From Fen-671 sp963794745 (GTDB lineage Bacteria; Actinomycetota; Acidimicrobiia; Acidimicrobiales; Palsa-688): 64,000 bases of DNA. A program made the position numbers and the translations under genes. The notes beneath the pieces are model-generated. The model was given only the letters and a program-made list of their open reading frames with translations, had not been told where the DNA came from and ran no database searches. Below, piece after piece: positions 10,301 to 19,023 of the stretch; the first letter of the stretch is position 1, and every line of letters starts with the position of its first letter. The stretch covers positions 1 to 64,000 of the forward strand of contig CAWCEZ010000005.1 in NCBI GenBank assembly GCA_963794745.1, in the 5' to 3' direction.

Positions 10301-10449
10301 CGATCCCGAACTCGTTCTACCTGGCCTCGAAGCCAGCGTTCTTCGGAACGCAGACGTGGCCATGGGTCAATCCCACGACCGGCGCCACCTACACGCTGCC
10401 GGCGAAATATTGCTTCGAGCACAACAAGATGCCGACGTGCCTGCAATAA
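7386..10449 (+). CDS. secreted mosaic beta-helix (pectate-lyase-like) protein, frameshifted
   Basis: Large exported protein of about 1,020 residues. Order: signal peptide (MRFIRKFVIIASYVLVFLG...AQA); a ~150-residue jelly-roll-like region; two 53-residue Cys-containing repeats; a Ser/Gly/Thr linker; a phage-fibre-like segment (SGTTITAFGTGTGGTGTYTV); then a right-handed beta-helix domain starting near GIPNRTKIYKTLSPNGSDDT. A frameshift at about 9742, where GGGAAATC should read GGGAATC, splits the gene; the second frame continues cleanly from INAGHYTTPHLELLEGNYS to the stop at 10449. The ATG at 7386 is chosen because it begins the signal peptide; the frame is open from 7110. A paralogue lies at 15091-17058. 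A polysaccharide lyase, hydrolase or epimerase role is inferred from fold and context; no catalytic residues were identified. Confidence 0.8.
7935..8276 (+). repeat. two 159-bp in-frame repeats (Cys-rich module)
   Basis: Copies at 7935-8093 and 8118-8276 encode 53-residue modules of pattern GACGSSNGA...LCS.GT.SA.SGAGPW.W.CAGSNGG..A.CSA, each with four Cys. Spacing is 183 bp start to start. Similar modules occur in other bacterial surface proteins as stalk or binding units; their function here is unknown. Confidence 0.88.
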
Positions 10450-10651
10450 GACACCGACCGCGTGGAGAGCTCCCGATGCTGAACGTACAGCATCAGCGGC
10501 AGCGGCTTCAACGTAAGCGGCCGCGGAGCCGTCTGCCCGCCAACGCGCGCCAACGAAACACTGCCATGCAACTATAATCTGCGTTCACCTCCGGCGCGGC
10601 GGTCGTCGCCAATCTCACGTCGCCGCGCCGGGCGCGCTGTCGGGTATTCTG

Positions 10652-11890
10652 CTACGCTGCATCCAGAATGCCGCGGAAGAAGCCCTCGAGCGCCCGAGCC
10701 GCGCCGCTCCAGCTATACCGCTCCACCGCCAAGCTCCTTGCGGATCGGCCGATACGTGCCGCGAGCTCCGGAGCGCCGAGCAGGCGGTTCACCGCGTCCG
10801 CGAATGCCTCTGGCTGGGCCTCGATGAGGAGGTCTCGCCCGCGGACGGCCTCGATTCCCTCGGCGCCCAGCGGGGTCGACACGATGGCTTTCCCCATGGC
10901 CATGGCCTCGACGATTTTGAGGCGGGTGCCGCCCCCCAGCTGCAGCGGGACGACCACGGCTGCGGCCGCGGCGAGGTGTGGCCGCAAGTCGGGCACAAAG
11001 CCAGTCAGCTCGACCCGGGGCCCGGCCAGCAGCTGGAGCGACCGTGGAGGCCTTCCGCCGATGATCTTAAAGCGCGCCTCGGGGTGCGCCTCGGCGATGC
11101 GCGGCCAAATCTTTTCGATGAAATAGATCACGCCGTCGACATTGGGGGCGTAAGAGAGGAGCCCGAAAAAGACCAGGGTGCGACAGTCTGGCGGCGGGTC
11201 CGTGGGGCGAGGCTGGTAGTACTCGACGTCCGCCGCGTTGGGAATGACGGCGGTTCGGGCCCCGGGGATTACGTCGAGCAGGCGCCGTTCGTCTTCCGCG
11301 CTGCAAAGATAGACCCCGTCCGCATCGCGGTAGGTCCCCAGCTCTTCCCGCCGCAGCTTGCGCCAATTGACCCCGGCGTAAAGGCGGTGGGCCAAGCTTC
11401 TTGCGGAGCGCGCGTATTGCCTGGCGAGCTCATAGTCAATGTTGTGCGAATCCACCACCAGGCGCGGGAGCCTCTCGTTGGGCGGGGCCTGGCGCAGATC
11501 GCACTCACCGAGAAATGAGAACTCCAGGTTGACCAAATCGAACCGTTTGGAGCGCAAAACCTTGTCCAGGGCCCTCTGCATCGCTGGCGCCGTGGCCAGC
11601 CGCCGCTCCAAGCTCCGAGTCGAAGTCAGGGACTGGAGCTGGAGCAGCCGCTTGCCGAGGCCTTCCCCCGCGGACGGTCTGGGGACCAGCACGACATCGC
11701 GGCAGTAAGCCTGCATGGCCGTCCGGCACTCCCCGGCATCGAACTCGTTGTCGACCTGCATTACCGCTGTCAGGTCGTGGCGTTGCGCCAGCTGGGTCAT
11801 GAGCCCCTGCATCCGCGCCTGAGCGCCAAAGCGCGGGGGGCTGGCCGGCATCGGGGAAACGTAGAGAATACGGAGGCGTCCTTGGCTCAT
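10652..11890 (-). CDS. GT4-family glycosyltransferase
   Basis: Retaining GT-B glycosyltransferase of 412 residues. The N-terminal Rossmann half starts ILYVSPMPASPPRFGAQARM. The C-terminal donor-binding half carries GGGTRLKIVEAMAMGKAIVST, the GT4 E-x7-E-type nucleotide-sugar site. It probably transfers a sugar from an NDP donor to a lipid-linked glycan at the inner membrane. It is the last gene of a minus-strand run with the acyltransferase and O-antigen ligase genes (32 bp and 3 bp gaps), suggesting one operon. It converges with the upstream beta-helix gene. Donor and acceptor cannot be read from sequence. Confidence 0.88.
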   Translation of the reverse strand: MSQGRLRILYVSPMPASPPRFGAQARMQGLMTQLAQRHDLTAVMQVDNEFDAGECRTAMQAYCRDVVLVPRPSAGEGLGKRLLQLQSLTSTRSLERRLATAPAMQRALDKVLRSKRFDLVNLEFSFLGECDLRQAPPNERLPRLVVDSHNIDYELARQYARSARSLAHRLYAGVNWRKLRREELGTYRDADGVYLCSAEDERRLLDVIPGARTAVIPNAADVEYYQPRPTDPPPDCRTLVFFGLLSYAPNVDGVIYFIEKIWPRIAEAHPEARFKIIGGRPPRSLQLLAGPRVELTGFVPDLRPHLAAAAAVVVPLQLGGGTRLKIVEAMAMGKAIVSTPLGAEGIEAVRGRDLLIEAQPEAFADAVNRLLGAPELAARIGRSARSLAVERYSWSGAARALEGFFRGILDAA

Positions 11891-11921
11891 CTATCCACTT
11901 AGCCCCCGCAACCAGCCAAAA

Positions 11922-13196
11922 TCAGTCCAAGCTGAGTCCCGGAACTCCAGCAGCGGCCACTTCAGCCGTGTTCTCAGGCGCCGGCTTCTTGGCTGCCTCG
12001 AACAGAGGCTTCAACTGGAGGAACCGCTTCTCGAAAAGCTCGTAGCTTAGATAGGCCACGGCCAGTGAGGCGGATGCTCCCAGCGTCGCCTGGACCGCTA
12101 CCGCTGCCCCGTGAGAACCAAACCAGCCCGCTAGCTCCAGTTCTGTCCGGTTAACAGTCAGGTAATACGAGATGAAATGATGGTACACGTACAAACCATA
12201 ACTGTACGTCCCCAAGAAAACCATGAAGCGGCTGCGGAAGAAGCATGAGGTAACCGATCGCATCGGCGCGGTGAGCGCCCACATCAGCAGGCACGCAAGC
12301 AGCATCTCGATCAGCAGAGGCCTAACGCCCTCCATCAAGGCCAGCCCATGGCGCGCCCCCAACAGACGAATCCAAACGACGGTGGCCGCCAGCAGCCCGC
12401 CAAGCAACGTCGACACCCGCGGGAGTGCCCAGACCAGCCGTTTCAGGCCCCCGGGCTGGCGCGCCGCCACTGCGAGGAAGGCGCCGAGCGCCAAGCCGTC
12501 CAGCCGAAAGGGGGTCAAAACGCCGGTGGTAAACCAGCTCAATCCCATGAGCGATCCAATTAGGCGCGCCAGCATAGCGGACAATGAGACCGCCAAGCTC
12601 GCCGCGATAAGCACCCGTGGTCGCTTGGCCAGCAAGTAGACCACCAGCGGCCAAAACAGGTAAAAGTGCTCCTCGATGGAGAGCGACCAGAAATGGTTGA
12701 TGAAGGAGAGGCTCCACTTACCCTGGATGGCGGTGTAGATGTTGACGCCATAGAGCCAGGCCCAGGCCTGACGCTCCACCAGGGAATCCAGCGTCGGCCC
12801 CTGCAGAAGCGGGATCAACGGGGCCACGAAGAAGAGGACCGCCAGAACGCCGTAGTAAAGCGGAAAGATGCGCAAAACGCGCCGCACGTAGAAGTTGCGG
12901 AAATAATTGGTCTTGTCACGGGCATCGTAAAGGATGCCGGTAATAAGGAAGCCGGACAGGACAAAGAACAGGTCGACCCCATAGGATCCGTAGCCCGTCA
13001 CGTACACGATGGCGCGCTCGACCGAGTTGGTCGGGAGCATGTCGCCGACGAAGTGGACTAGCAGGACCATCAGGATGGCCAAGCCACGCACCCCGTCCAG
13101 CGCAGGCATGTGTCCATGCAGGCTGGGCAGCGGGCTTGCGTTTGCCGGTCCCGCCGCCGTTGCCCTGCCACCACCTTGATTCGACGGCGGGGTCAC
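11922..13196 (-). CDS. acyltransferase-3 family membrane protein
   Basis: Integral membrane O-acyltransferase of 424 residues in the OafA/YrhL family. Typical features are HMPALDGVRGLAILMVLLVH near the N-terminus, FFVLSGFLITGIL, the basic FYVRRVLRIFPLYY segment and WSLSIEEHFYLFWPLVV. These proteins transfer acyl groups (often acetyl) onto sugars of surface polysaccharides. It starts 3 bp after the O-antigen-ligase-like gene and precedes a GT4 gene, so it is probably a decorating enzyme of the polysaccharide made by this locus. The hydrophilic tail after about residue 395 is unremarkable. Confidence 0.92.
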   Translation of the reverse strand: MTPPSNQGGGRATAAGPANASPLPSLHGHMPALDGVRGLAILMVLLVHFVGDMLPTNSVERAIVYVTGYGSYGVDLFFVLSGFLITGILYDARDKTNYFRNFYVRRVLRIFPLYYGVLAVLFFVAPLIPLLQGPTLDSLVERQAWAWLYGVNIYTAIQGKWSLSFINHFWSLSIEEHFYLFWPLVVYLLAKRPRVLIAASLAVSLSAMLARLIGSLMGLSWFTTGVLTPFRLDGLALGAFLAVAARQPGGLKRLVWALPRVSTLLGGLLAATVVWIRLLGARHGLALMEGVRPLLIEMLLACLLMWALTAPMRSVTSCFFRSRFMVFLGTYSYGLYVYHHFISYYLTVNRTELELAGWFGSHGAAVAVQATLGASASLAVAYLSYELFEKRFLQLKPLFEAAKKPAPENTAEVAAAGVPGLSLD

Positions 13197-13198
13197 GT

Positions 13199-14614
13199 TC
13201 AGTTGTCCCGGCGTCGGAGTAGCCTATCGACGCCACCCGCTCTGGCAAGAACCGGGCGCGGACGCGCAATGGCCGGCCTCTGCAAGACCGGCCCGGCGGC
13301 CGCTAAGCCCTGACGAAACGGTTGCCAGTAGCGGCCGGCCTCGGCGACAACAATCACGAACGGCAACCACAAGACGTCATCACCGCGCATCCAGCCGCTC
13401 TCGAGGAAATTCACCAGGCTGATAAAAAGAGCGATGGAAAGCAGGAGCCACCCCCGGGCGAGGTCGCGACGTGCCACGCGTCCAATGGCGTGAAAAGTTG
13501 CGAGGATGAAGATTATGAACAAAACAAGACCAATGTATCCGGTGTCCAGCATCGTGTCATAATAGCCGTTGTGAGCAGATGGCATCTTCCCGACCCAGCC
13601 TCCAGCATCAACAAGTACGGGAGAATCGGGTCCGACGAGCCAAATGGATCGGTATCCCCAACCCAACAGCGATCTTTTTGCGATCTCTAGATTTGCGAAA
13701 TACCAAATAATTGTCCGACCGCTTAGAGTATAATTGTGATAGATATACCATGATATACGATTGACAAGATTGCCTCCGACCATTATGGACAGGATAGCAT
13801 AGCAGAGCAGCAATGGTGACAGTACGATCGCTGGAGAAACTCGCATTTTGTTGCCGACAAACAAGACGAGTGTGGTCAGGATTGCAGCCAATACGGCGCA
13901 AGCAAGCGCCCCTTTGGACCCGCTGACGATAACGAGGTAAATACTAATGATAACAACGATAAACCCAAATACTCTCCGCCAACCATGATGGAACATTTCG
14001 TACATTGACAACAAAAAAGCGAATGCTGCAAATTCCCCAAGCACCCCCTTGAACGTAAAATACCCGGGGTAGCCTTCATCACCTACACCTCCAAACGACA
14101 CGGTGGAGTATCCGCCGAGTATCCAGACAGCATTCAAGATCGAACCAAATGCTACGCAAAGAAATACGCCGCGCATCATATCCGCTCTTGCGCCTGCGAG
14201 CATGGCGGGCAGAATAACAGATACGATTATCATCATTTCTACGGAAAACCTGCTGAACGAAATCTCAGGCTTGAAAGACCATACGATGCTTGCGCCGGCA
14301 AGCGCAAGATAAGCGGCAAACCAAATAATATGGGGAGGCCAAGTGAGGCGCGACCGATTTCGTGAAACCAAACAACCGAGGGCGATGACCGCGACCGCAG
14401 GCCAGAAAATCTTATTTTCCAGGCGAGGCGTTGTGATGTCCTTTCCTGGAAATTCATATATCAACATTGGACTTACGATGAAAGAATAAACACAGACCGA
14501 AATCGGGACGATCAAGCAAATATCAAAAATCGACGCAGCCTCACTCAAACTGATTGAACGCTGTGAGGCTGTCGACATTCTCTTCATCCTATTGGGGTAT
14601 ATACTTGTGCTCAC
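13199..14614 (-). CDS. O-antigen ligase/polymerase-like membrane protein (Wzy_C)
   Basis: Multi-spanning membrane protein of up to 471 residues with about ten to twelve hydrophobic segments and a long periplasmic loop before the last helices. The loop region LSGRTIIWYFANLEIAKRSLLGWGYRSIW followed by SAHNGYYDTMLDTGYIGLV is typical of the Wzy_C/O-antigen ligase superfamily, which polymerises or ligates lipid-linked glycan repeats. Alternative starts are Met10 and Met13, and no ribosome binding site decides between them. GC is lower in the middle of this gene than in its neighbours, common for polysaccharide polymerase genes. Polymerase versus ligase cannot be settled. Confidence 0.85.
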   Translation of the reverse strand: MSTSIYPNRMKRMSTASQRSISLSEAASIFDICLIVPISVCVYSFIVSPMLIYEFPGKDITTPRLENKIFWPAVAVIALGCLVSRNRSRLTWPPHIIWFAAYLALAGASIVWSFKPEISFSRFSVEMMIIVSVILPAMLAGARADMMRGVFLCVAFGSILNAVWILGGYSTVSFGGVGDEGYPGYFTFKGVLGEFAAFAFLLSMYEMFHHGWRRVFGFIVVIISIYLVIVSGSKGALACAVLAAILTTLVLFVGNKMRVSPAIVLSPLLLCYAILSIMVGGNLVNRISWYIYHNYTLSGRTIIWYFANLEIAKRSLLGWGYRSIWLVGPDSPVLVDAGGWVGKMPSAHNGYYDTMLDTGYIGLVLFIIFILATFHAIGRVARRDLARGWLLLSIALFISLVNFLESGWMRGDDVLWLPFVIVVAEAGRYWQPFRQGLAAAGPVLQRPAIARPRPVLARAGGVDRLLRRRDN

Positions 14615-15090
14615 TCTGGACCAATCAAAATCGTCCTCGATATCGCCGGATCAACGCTGCGCACAGCTCGAAATTAGGTGCGAAGCCGTCTGTGAACGCG
14701 GCCATGCGGTCACACTCGACCTCTTCGATTCAGATTGCGAACCGCCCAATTGATTATGAATCGCACGTACACAAGGCGCGCGGCGCGCTAAACCGACGCG
14801 CAGGAACGCGGCGGCCGAGCGATTGAGGTTTTCCCGGGCGCTCGCCGGCTATCGGGCGCGAGTGAGGCACGTGACTCCCATTTGCTTGACGAGCGCTTGG
14901 GCAGCGAATTCGTAGAGAATTGCGGTAATCCAATGGCCTGAGCATTTCAATATAGCGATCGACAGGAACTCTTGCCAACCCCGCAATGGCAACCTTCGGC
15001 CCTTGACCTCAGCCCGGCGCGAGCGCTTGTCATGATGGACAAACTGTCCCGCAACCAGCCCCTATTCACAACCGTTCGCGGAGAGCTTCC
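14615..15090. other. intergenic region between divergent genes
   Basis: About 475 bp between the leftward O-antigen-ligase gene and the rightward beta-helix gene. No gene of credible content is seen. It should hold promoters for both directions, but no boxes were convincing enough to mark. Confidence 0.5.
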
Positions 15091-17058
15091 ATGGTGCAAG
15101 CAAACCCCGGTAGACTTGGTAAGCTTCTCAGGCTGGGCATGCTCTTTGTTCTACCCGGTCTGCTCGCGGCTGTCACGAACACGGGAAACCAAATTCGCGG
15201 CTCGACCGGAAGCGGCGCGGACAGCGCCAATCGTCAACTCCTGCAGGATACCGTGCCCTCGCAGAGTGAAGACAGGACGACGCAGACGGGAGGGATCATC
15301 CCGGCAGACCGGACGACGACCTGGAATCCTGGACTCGACGCCGTGGGCGGCATTCCCAATCGGACCAAAATATACCTGACGCTTTCTCCGCGCGGCGGTT
15401 CTCTCGACGACACGGCGGCGATTCAGGGGGCTCTCGACGCCTGTCCACGCGGTCAGGTGGTGAAGCTTAGTCCTGGCACGTTCAACATCAACGGCGGCGG
15501 TCTGCACCTCAGGAGATCTGACTGCACATTGCGCGGCTCGGGCACAGGCGCGCTCGGGTCGGGCGATGGCGGGACTCAACTCATCAAAGCCGATCGCGAC
15601 ACCAATCCCAACTTCGCTGTCCTCTATGTGGGAAATAACCCCGGCCAGTTTTCGTGGTCGATCAACCTCGTCGCGGATGCGACAAAGGGCGCAAACTCAC
15701 TTACGCTCGTGAGCATGCCGAGAGTCAAGGCCGGTGACATCGTCCTCATCGATCAAGTCACGGACGATGACCCGCGGGTGTGGTGGGGGCCAAACCACGA
15801 TCCCCCCGGCGGAGGCTCGCGCAGATGGTTCGGCCGCCAAGACCGTTCACTTGCGCAGATCATGGAGGTGACAGCGGTGAAAGGCAATACCGTTACGTTC
15901 TCAACTCCCTTCCATGTAACATACAAGGCCGAGTACGCGGCCCAACTGTCCCGTTACGCGAACCCCGTCTTGCATGGTGTGGGTATCGAGGATCTTTACG
16001 TCTATGGAGGGATGGGCGGAGACGGTCATGGCAACGTGTCGATAAGCCTCTGCGCCTATTGCTGGGTCAGAAACATCGAGGCGCACTGGTCCGTGGGCAC
16101 TTCGGTAGGCTTCTACGCGACGTTCCGCAGCGTGCTGCGAGACTTCGTATATTCACGAAACGCCAAACCCAAATCCAGGCGGCGGCGGCTACCTCGTCGG
16201 CCTCAACCTGGGCGCATCCGACAATCTTGTCGAGAACAACGCCATTTGGAGCGGTAACAAGGATATCGTGATGCGAGCGACCGGAGGCGGGAACGTTATC
16301 GCCTATAATTACATGGACGACTCCTATGGAGCAACCTACCCGCAGGCGCCGGAAGCCGGCCTGAACGCGGGCCATTACACGACACCGCACATGGAGTTGC
16401 TGGAAGGCAACTATAGCCACAACTACAAGGGCGATAGCTTCTGGGGCAACTCGATATACATTACAGTGTTCCGCAACTGGCTCTCTGCGTTGCGTGCGGC
16501 TCGTCCACCCTTGAACACGTATACGTTTAAGTCCGGAAACTGCATCTTAAAATACGGAGATTATAGTGGGCGCGCAGCGGTAGACGTCCAAGCGTTCAGC
16601 TATGATACGAATTTCGTGGGCAACATTCTGGCGCCCGAAACCAACAACTATTGGGATACAACTCGAATTCCTGCTTCGATAGTACGGAGGTCGGATGGAC
16701 GTATGAAAACCTTCACGGTCCTCTGCACCAGAACATCGTGCCCATGTGGAACATCGGATCACTGCAAACCAGGGCCGGGTGGCAGTGGGTGTCGAACACC
16801 TACGAAACGCAACTCCGGCAAGGCAACTGGGACTGGGTTACCAAATCGCAGATTTGGTACCGCGGCGTCGGAGCAACGGGTTCATCCAGCAGTGGAACGC
16901 CGCAAACGATACCGGACTCGCTTTATCTGAAGGCGAAACCAGCTTTCTTCGGCTCGAATCCCTGGCCCTGGGTGAATCCTTCAAATGGCGCCGTCAGTAC
17001 GCTGCCCGCCAAGGCGTGCCTGGAACAAGGAAAGATGCCAACATGCATGATGCCGTGA
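15091..17058 (+). CDS. secreted beta-helix (pectate-lyase-like) protein, paralogue, frameshifted
   Basis: Second right-handed beta-helix protein, about 655 residues. It closely follows the C-terminal two-thirds of the 7386-10449 product (shared GIPNRTKIY, DGTQLIK/D-ATQLIK-like, RRWFGRQDRSL, GGMGGDGHGNVSIS.CAYCWV, AGHYTTPHMELLEGNYSHNYKGDSFWGNSIYIT, PAFFGSNPWPWVNP). It lacks the N-terminal jelly-roll and Cys repeats and has a short N-terminus with a hydrophobic stretch (LLRLGMLFVLPGLLAAV). Two compensating frameshifts, near 16143 (extra T in GACTTCG) and near 16648 (one base missing), break it. Removing them restores one frame to the stop at 17058. An extracellular glycan-active enzyme is inferred. 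Confidence 0.8.
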
Positions 17059-17134
17059 ATTGGGCACTGGACGCGCCGCCGCCGCAGTAAGTCGCTGCGA
17101 TCACCCGTTCAATAGGCAGCGTCGAGGCAACTCG

Positions 17135-18451
17135 TCACTGGATCATCACGGAGTCGTACTGGGAAAGCAGTTCCTGCTTGGGGGCCAGGGCGGGCCGGGG
17201 CCCAGCGCCGATGGCATGGTTCATCACGGCGGCCAACAGTTCAGTCTTCCTTTCCCAAGTAAAGGTCGACCGGGCCTTGACGAGGGCGGCTTCGCCCAGC
17301 CGCCTGATCCGATCCGGATTGTCTACAAGTTCTTCCAGGACCCGTTTCAAGTCCTGAACGGTGTCCGATTCGTTCTTCAGAGCCAGGGATATGCCGTACC
17401 CCTCCTCCACCAGATCGGACGGGCCGCCATACCGCATAACAATGGGCACAACGCCGCGGGCCATGGCCTCCACGACTACGCCTCCGCCGAATTCCCTGAT
17501 GGAGGGAAGCGCCATGATATGACTTCGCGCCAGAACTTCCATGGCTTGGGGATGGGGCAGCCAGCCGTGGAAAGTCACATCTTTCTCCAACCCCAGATCC
17601 CGGGTCAGCGCTTCCAGATTGGGCCGGTCCCACCCGTCCCCGACGATGTCCAGCCGGACCTTCTTTTCCTTTATCAGCGCCGCAGTGCTTCGTATGACAA
17701 TATTGCAGTTTTTCAGGGGGACGAGCCGGCCGAGGAAACAAACCCTGACCGGAGGCATATCGTCGTACCGGCGATCTTCAACGATATCCCTTTGAGGTAT
17801 GCCGTTTTCGGAGAGGAAGAACAACCTGTTCCAATCCACCCGGCGACTGACTGCCAGGTAGGTATAGGAGGAGCCGACGATGACGGCCTTTGATTTCGCG
17901 TATGTCGATCGTGAGAAGGGCAGATAGGCGTAAAGATATCGCAAAAAGCGGATCCATTCTTTTTCCCGGCTTGCACTGCCGTACCCCGGGGGCCAGGGGA
18001 GACCACCGTTGATGGGTCCAAGCGAGAAAGGCGTCTTGAGGTTGCGCATCAGCCACGAGAGCGGGCTCGCCAGGACGGGACTCACCGGATCCAGGCGGTG
18101 CACGAGTGCGAATTTGCCGGCCTTGATGTCGCTGCGCAGCCTGGACCAGATCGCGAATTCGTAGACGATGTAATAGGGGATGAGAAAAGCCGTCAGTTTC
18201 AAGGAGCCATAATCGTAGTTGAGCACCTTCCGCAGAAACAGGTCATGCAGCCCGTCCAGGATGGGCATGTTGATATAGACTACCTCACCGTCGGGTATCC
18301 CACGTTTCCGCAAAGCGGAAGCGTTTCTTGCGTGTGTCACCAGCGTGGTGTCAAAGTGTTTCCTCAATTGCTCATATTCCCTGTAGGCCACCAAGGAACC
18401 ACTGACCTCATCAGGGTTGATCCAGTAGGAGAGCAGAAGCACCTTTTTCAT
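17135..18451 (-). CDS. GT4-family glycosyltransferase
   Basis: Complete 438-residue GT-B enzyme. It begins MKKVLLLSYWINPDEVSGS, has the linker strand VRVCFLGRLVPLKN and a donor-site segment FGGGVVVEAMARGVVPIV with the GT4 glutamates. It converges with the second beta-helix gene and lies in the middle of the polysaccharide locus, so addition of one sugar of the repeat unit is likely. The region before its start is a graveyard of repeats rather than another gene, so it may be transcribed separately from asparagine synthetase. Donor sugar unknown. Confidence 0.88.
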   Translation of the reverse strand: MKKVLLLSYWINPDEVSGSLVAYREYEQLRKHFDTTLVTHARNASALRKRGIPDGEVVYINMPILDGLHDLFLRKVLNYDYGSLKLTAFLIPYYIVYEFAIWSRLRSDIKAGKFALVHRLDPVSPVLASPLSWLMRNLKTPFSLGPINGGLPWPPGYGSASREKEWIRFLRYLYAYLPFSRSTYAKSKAVIVGSSYTYLAVSRRVDWNRLFFLSENGIPQRDIVEDRRYDDMPPVRVCFLGRLVPLKNCNIVIRSTAALIKEKKVRLDIVGDGWDRPNLEALTRDLGLEKDVTFHGWLPHPQAMEVLARSHIMALPSIREFGGGVVVEAMARGVVPIVMRYGGPSDLVEEGYGISLALKNESDTVQDLKRVLEELVDNPDRIRRLGEAALVKARSTFTWERKTELLAAVMNHAIGAGPRPALAPKQELLSQYDSVMIQ

Positions 18452-18529
18452 CGTTTTCTGAAGTCATCGACTACGCCCAGCAACATACCGGATAATTGCA
18501 CCGGAAAACCTTAGGCAGCAAACACAGCT

Positions 18530-18744
18530 TTGCACGGAGAACGGGGTCGGCGGCGCCATCAGATGAAGACGTATACCGACAAAACCCGCGACCAGCATAG
18601 CAGGCGGCCCGTTAACAAAGGCACGCCAAGCCGCTCCACCCGCTGCTGGGTGGGTCCCGGTGCCTGCGGCTTTCGCAAGATCGAGTCCATGCACCCTTCG
18701 CGCGGATCCATCGATGGAACGGCAGCTCGTTGAGGAATATCCAA
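18530..18744 (-). pseudogene. decayed copy of asparagine synthetase 3' end
   Basis: Read on the minus strand this stretch resembles the last ~60 codons of the asnB-like gene at 19024-20964. The remnant reads CMDSILRKPQAP...QQRVERLGVPLLTG...WSRVLSVYVFI where the intact gene has TMDQTLRDPQAI...AVERLWRAFLDG...WSRVWSVYVFIRWCHRNR. On the DNA level the blocks around 18540-18600 and 19046-19100 align closely. It lies about 0.5 kb downstream of the intact gene, in the same orientation, with changes and small indels. It probably marks a partial duplication followed by decay or replacement. Confidence 0.72.
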
Positions 18745-18810
18745 GGAGTAGTCGGTCGGTTAGGGAATCGGGTCGAACCAGGCGGCCATCAGGCACGAGT
18801 TGTCCCTGCA

Positions 18811-18975
18811 TTTTACCGATCAGGGAACTTCATTCCCTGATCGGTCGAAAAATGTCCCTGTTCGACCGCGTAGGGACTTTTGCCGGAATCGGCCATAATC
18901 CATTGGTCTTTTCGGGACGATTTTTCCCGAATCGGCCGAAAAACGAGAGTTTCCCTGCTATTTTCCCTTCGGCAG
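18811..18975. repeat. palindromic repeat block downstream of asnB-like gene
   Basis: This block holds a perfect 13-bp inverted repeat, ACCGATCAGGGAA-CTTCA-TTCCCTGATCGGT (18815-18845), then a shorter one, TTCGGGA...TCCCGAA (about 18912-18931). The motifs AATCGGCC and (T)TCCCTG recur several times. It is not coding. The long palindrome could terminate the leftward asnB-like transcript or be a REP-like mobile repeat; similar CCCTG-rich palindromic blocks are, from memory, common in Rhizobiales genomes, which needs checking. Confidence 0.7.
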
Positions 18976-19023
18976 AGGACTCGGCCGCCGGCCGGGCGGC
19001 TTCGCGGGTCTGGGACGGCCGCC

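Noticed and set aside
18559..18744. 61-codon frame ending SVYVFI as an independent small gene
   Set aside because: It aligns with the tail of the neighbouring asparagine synthetase, so it is a remnant.
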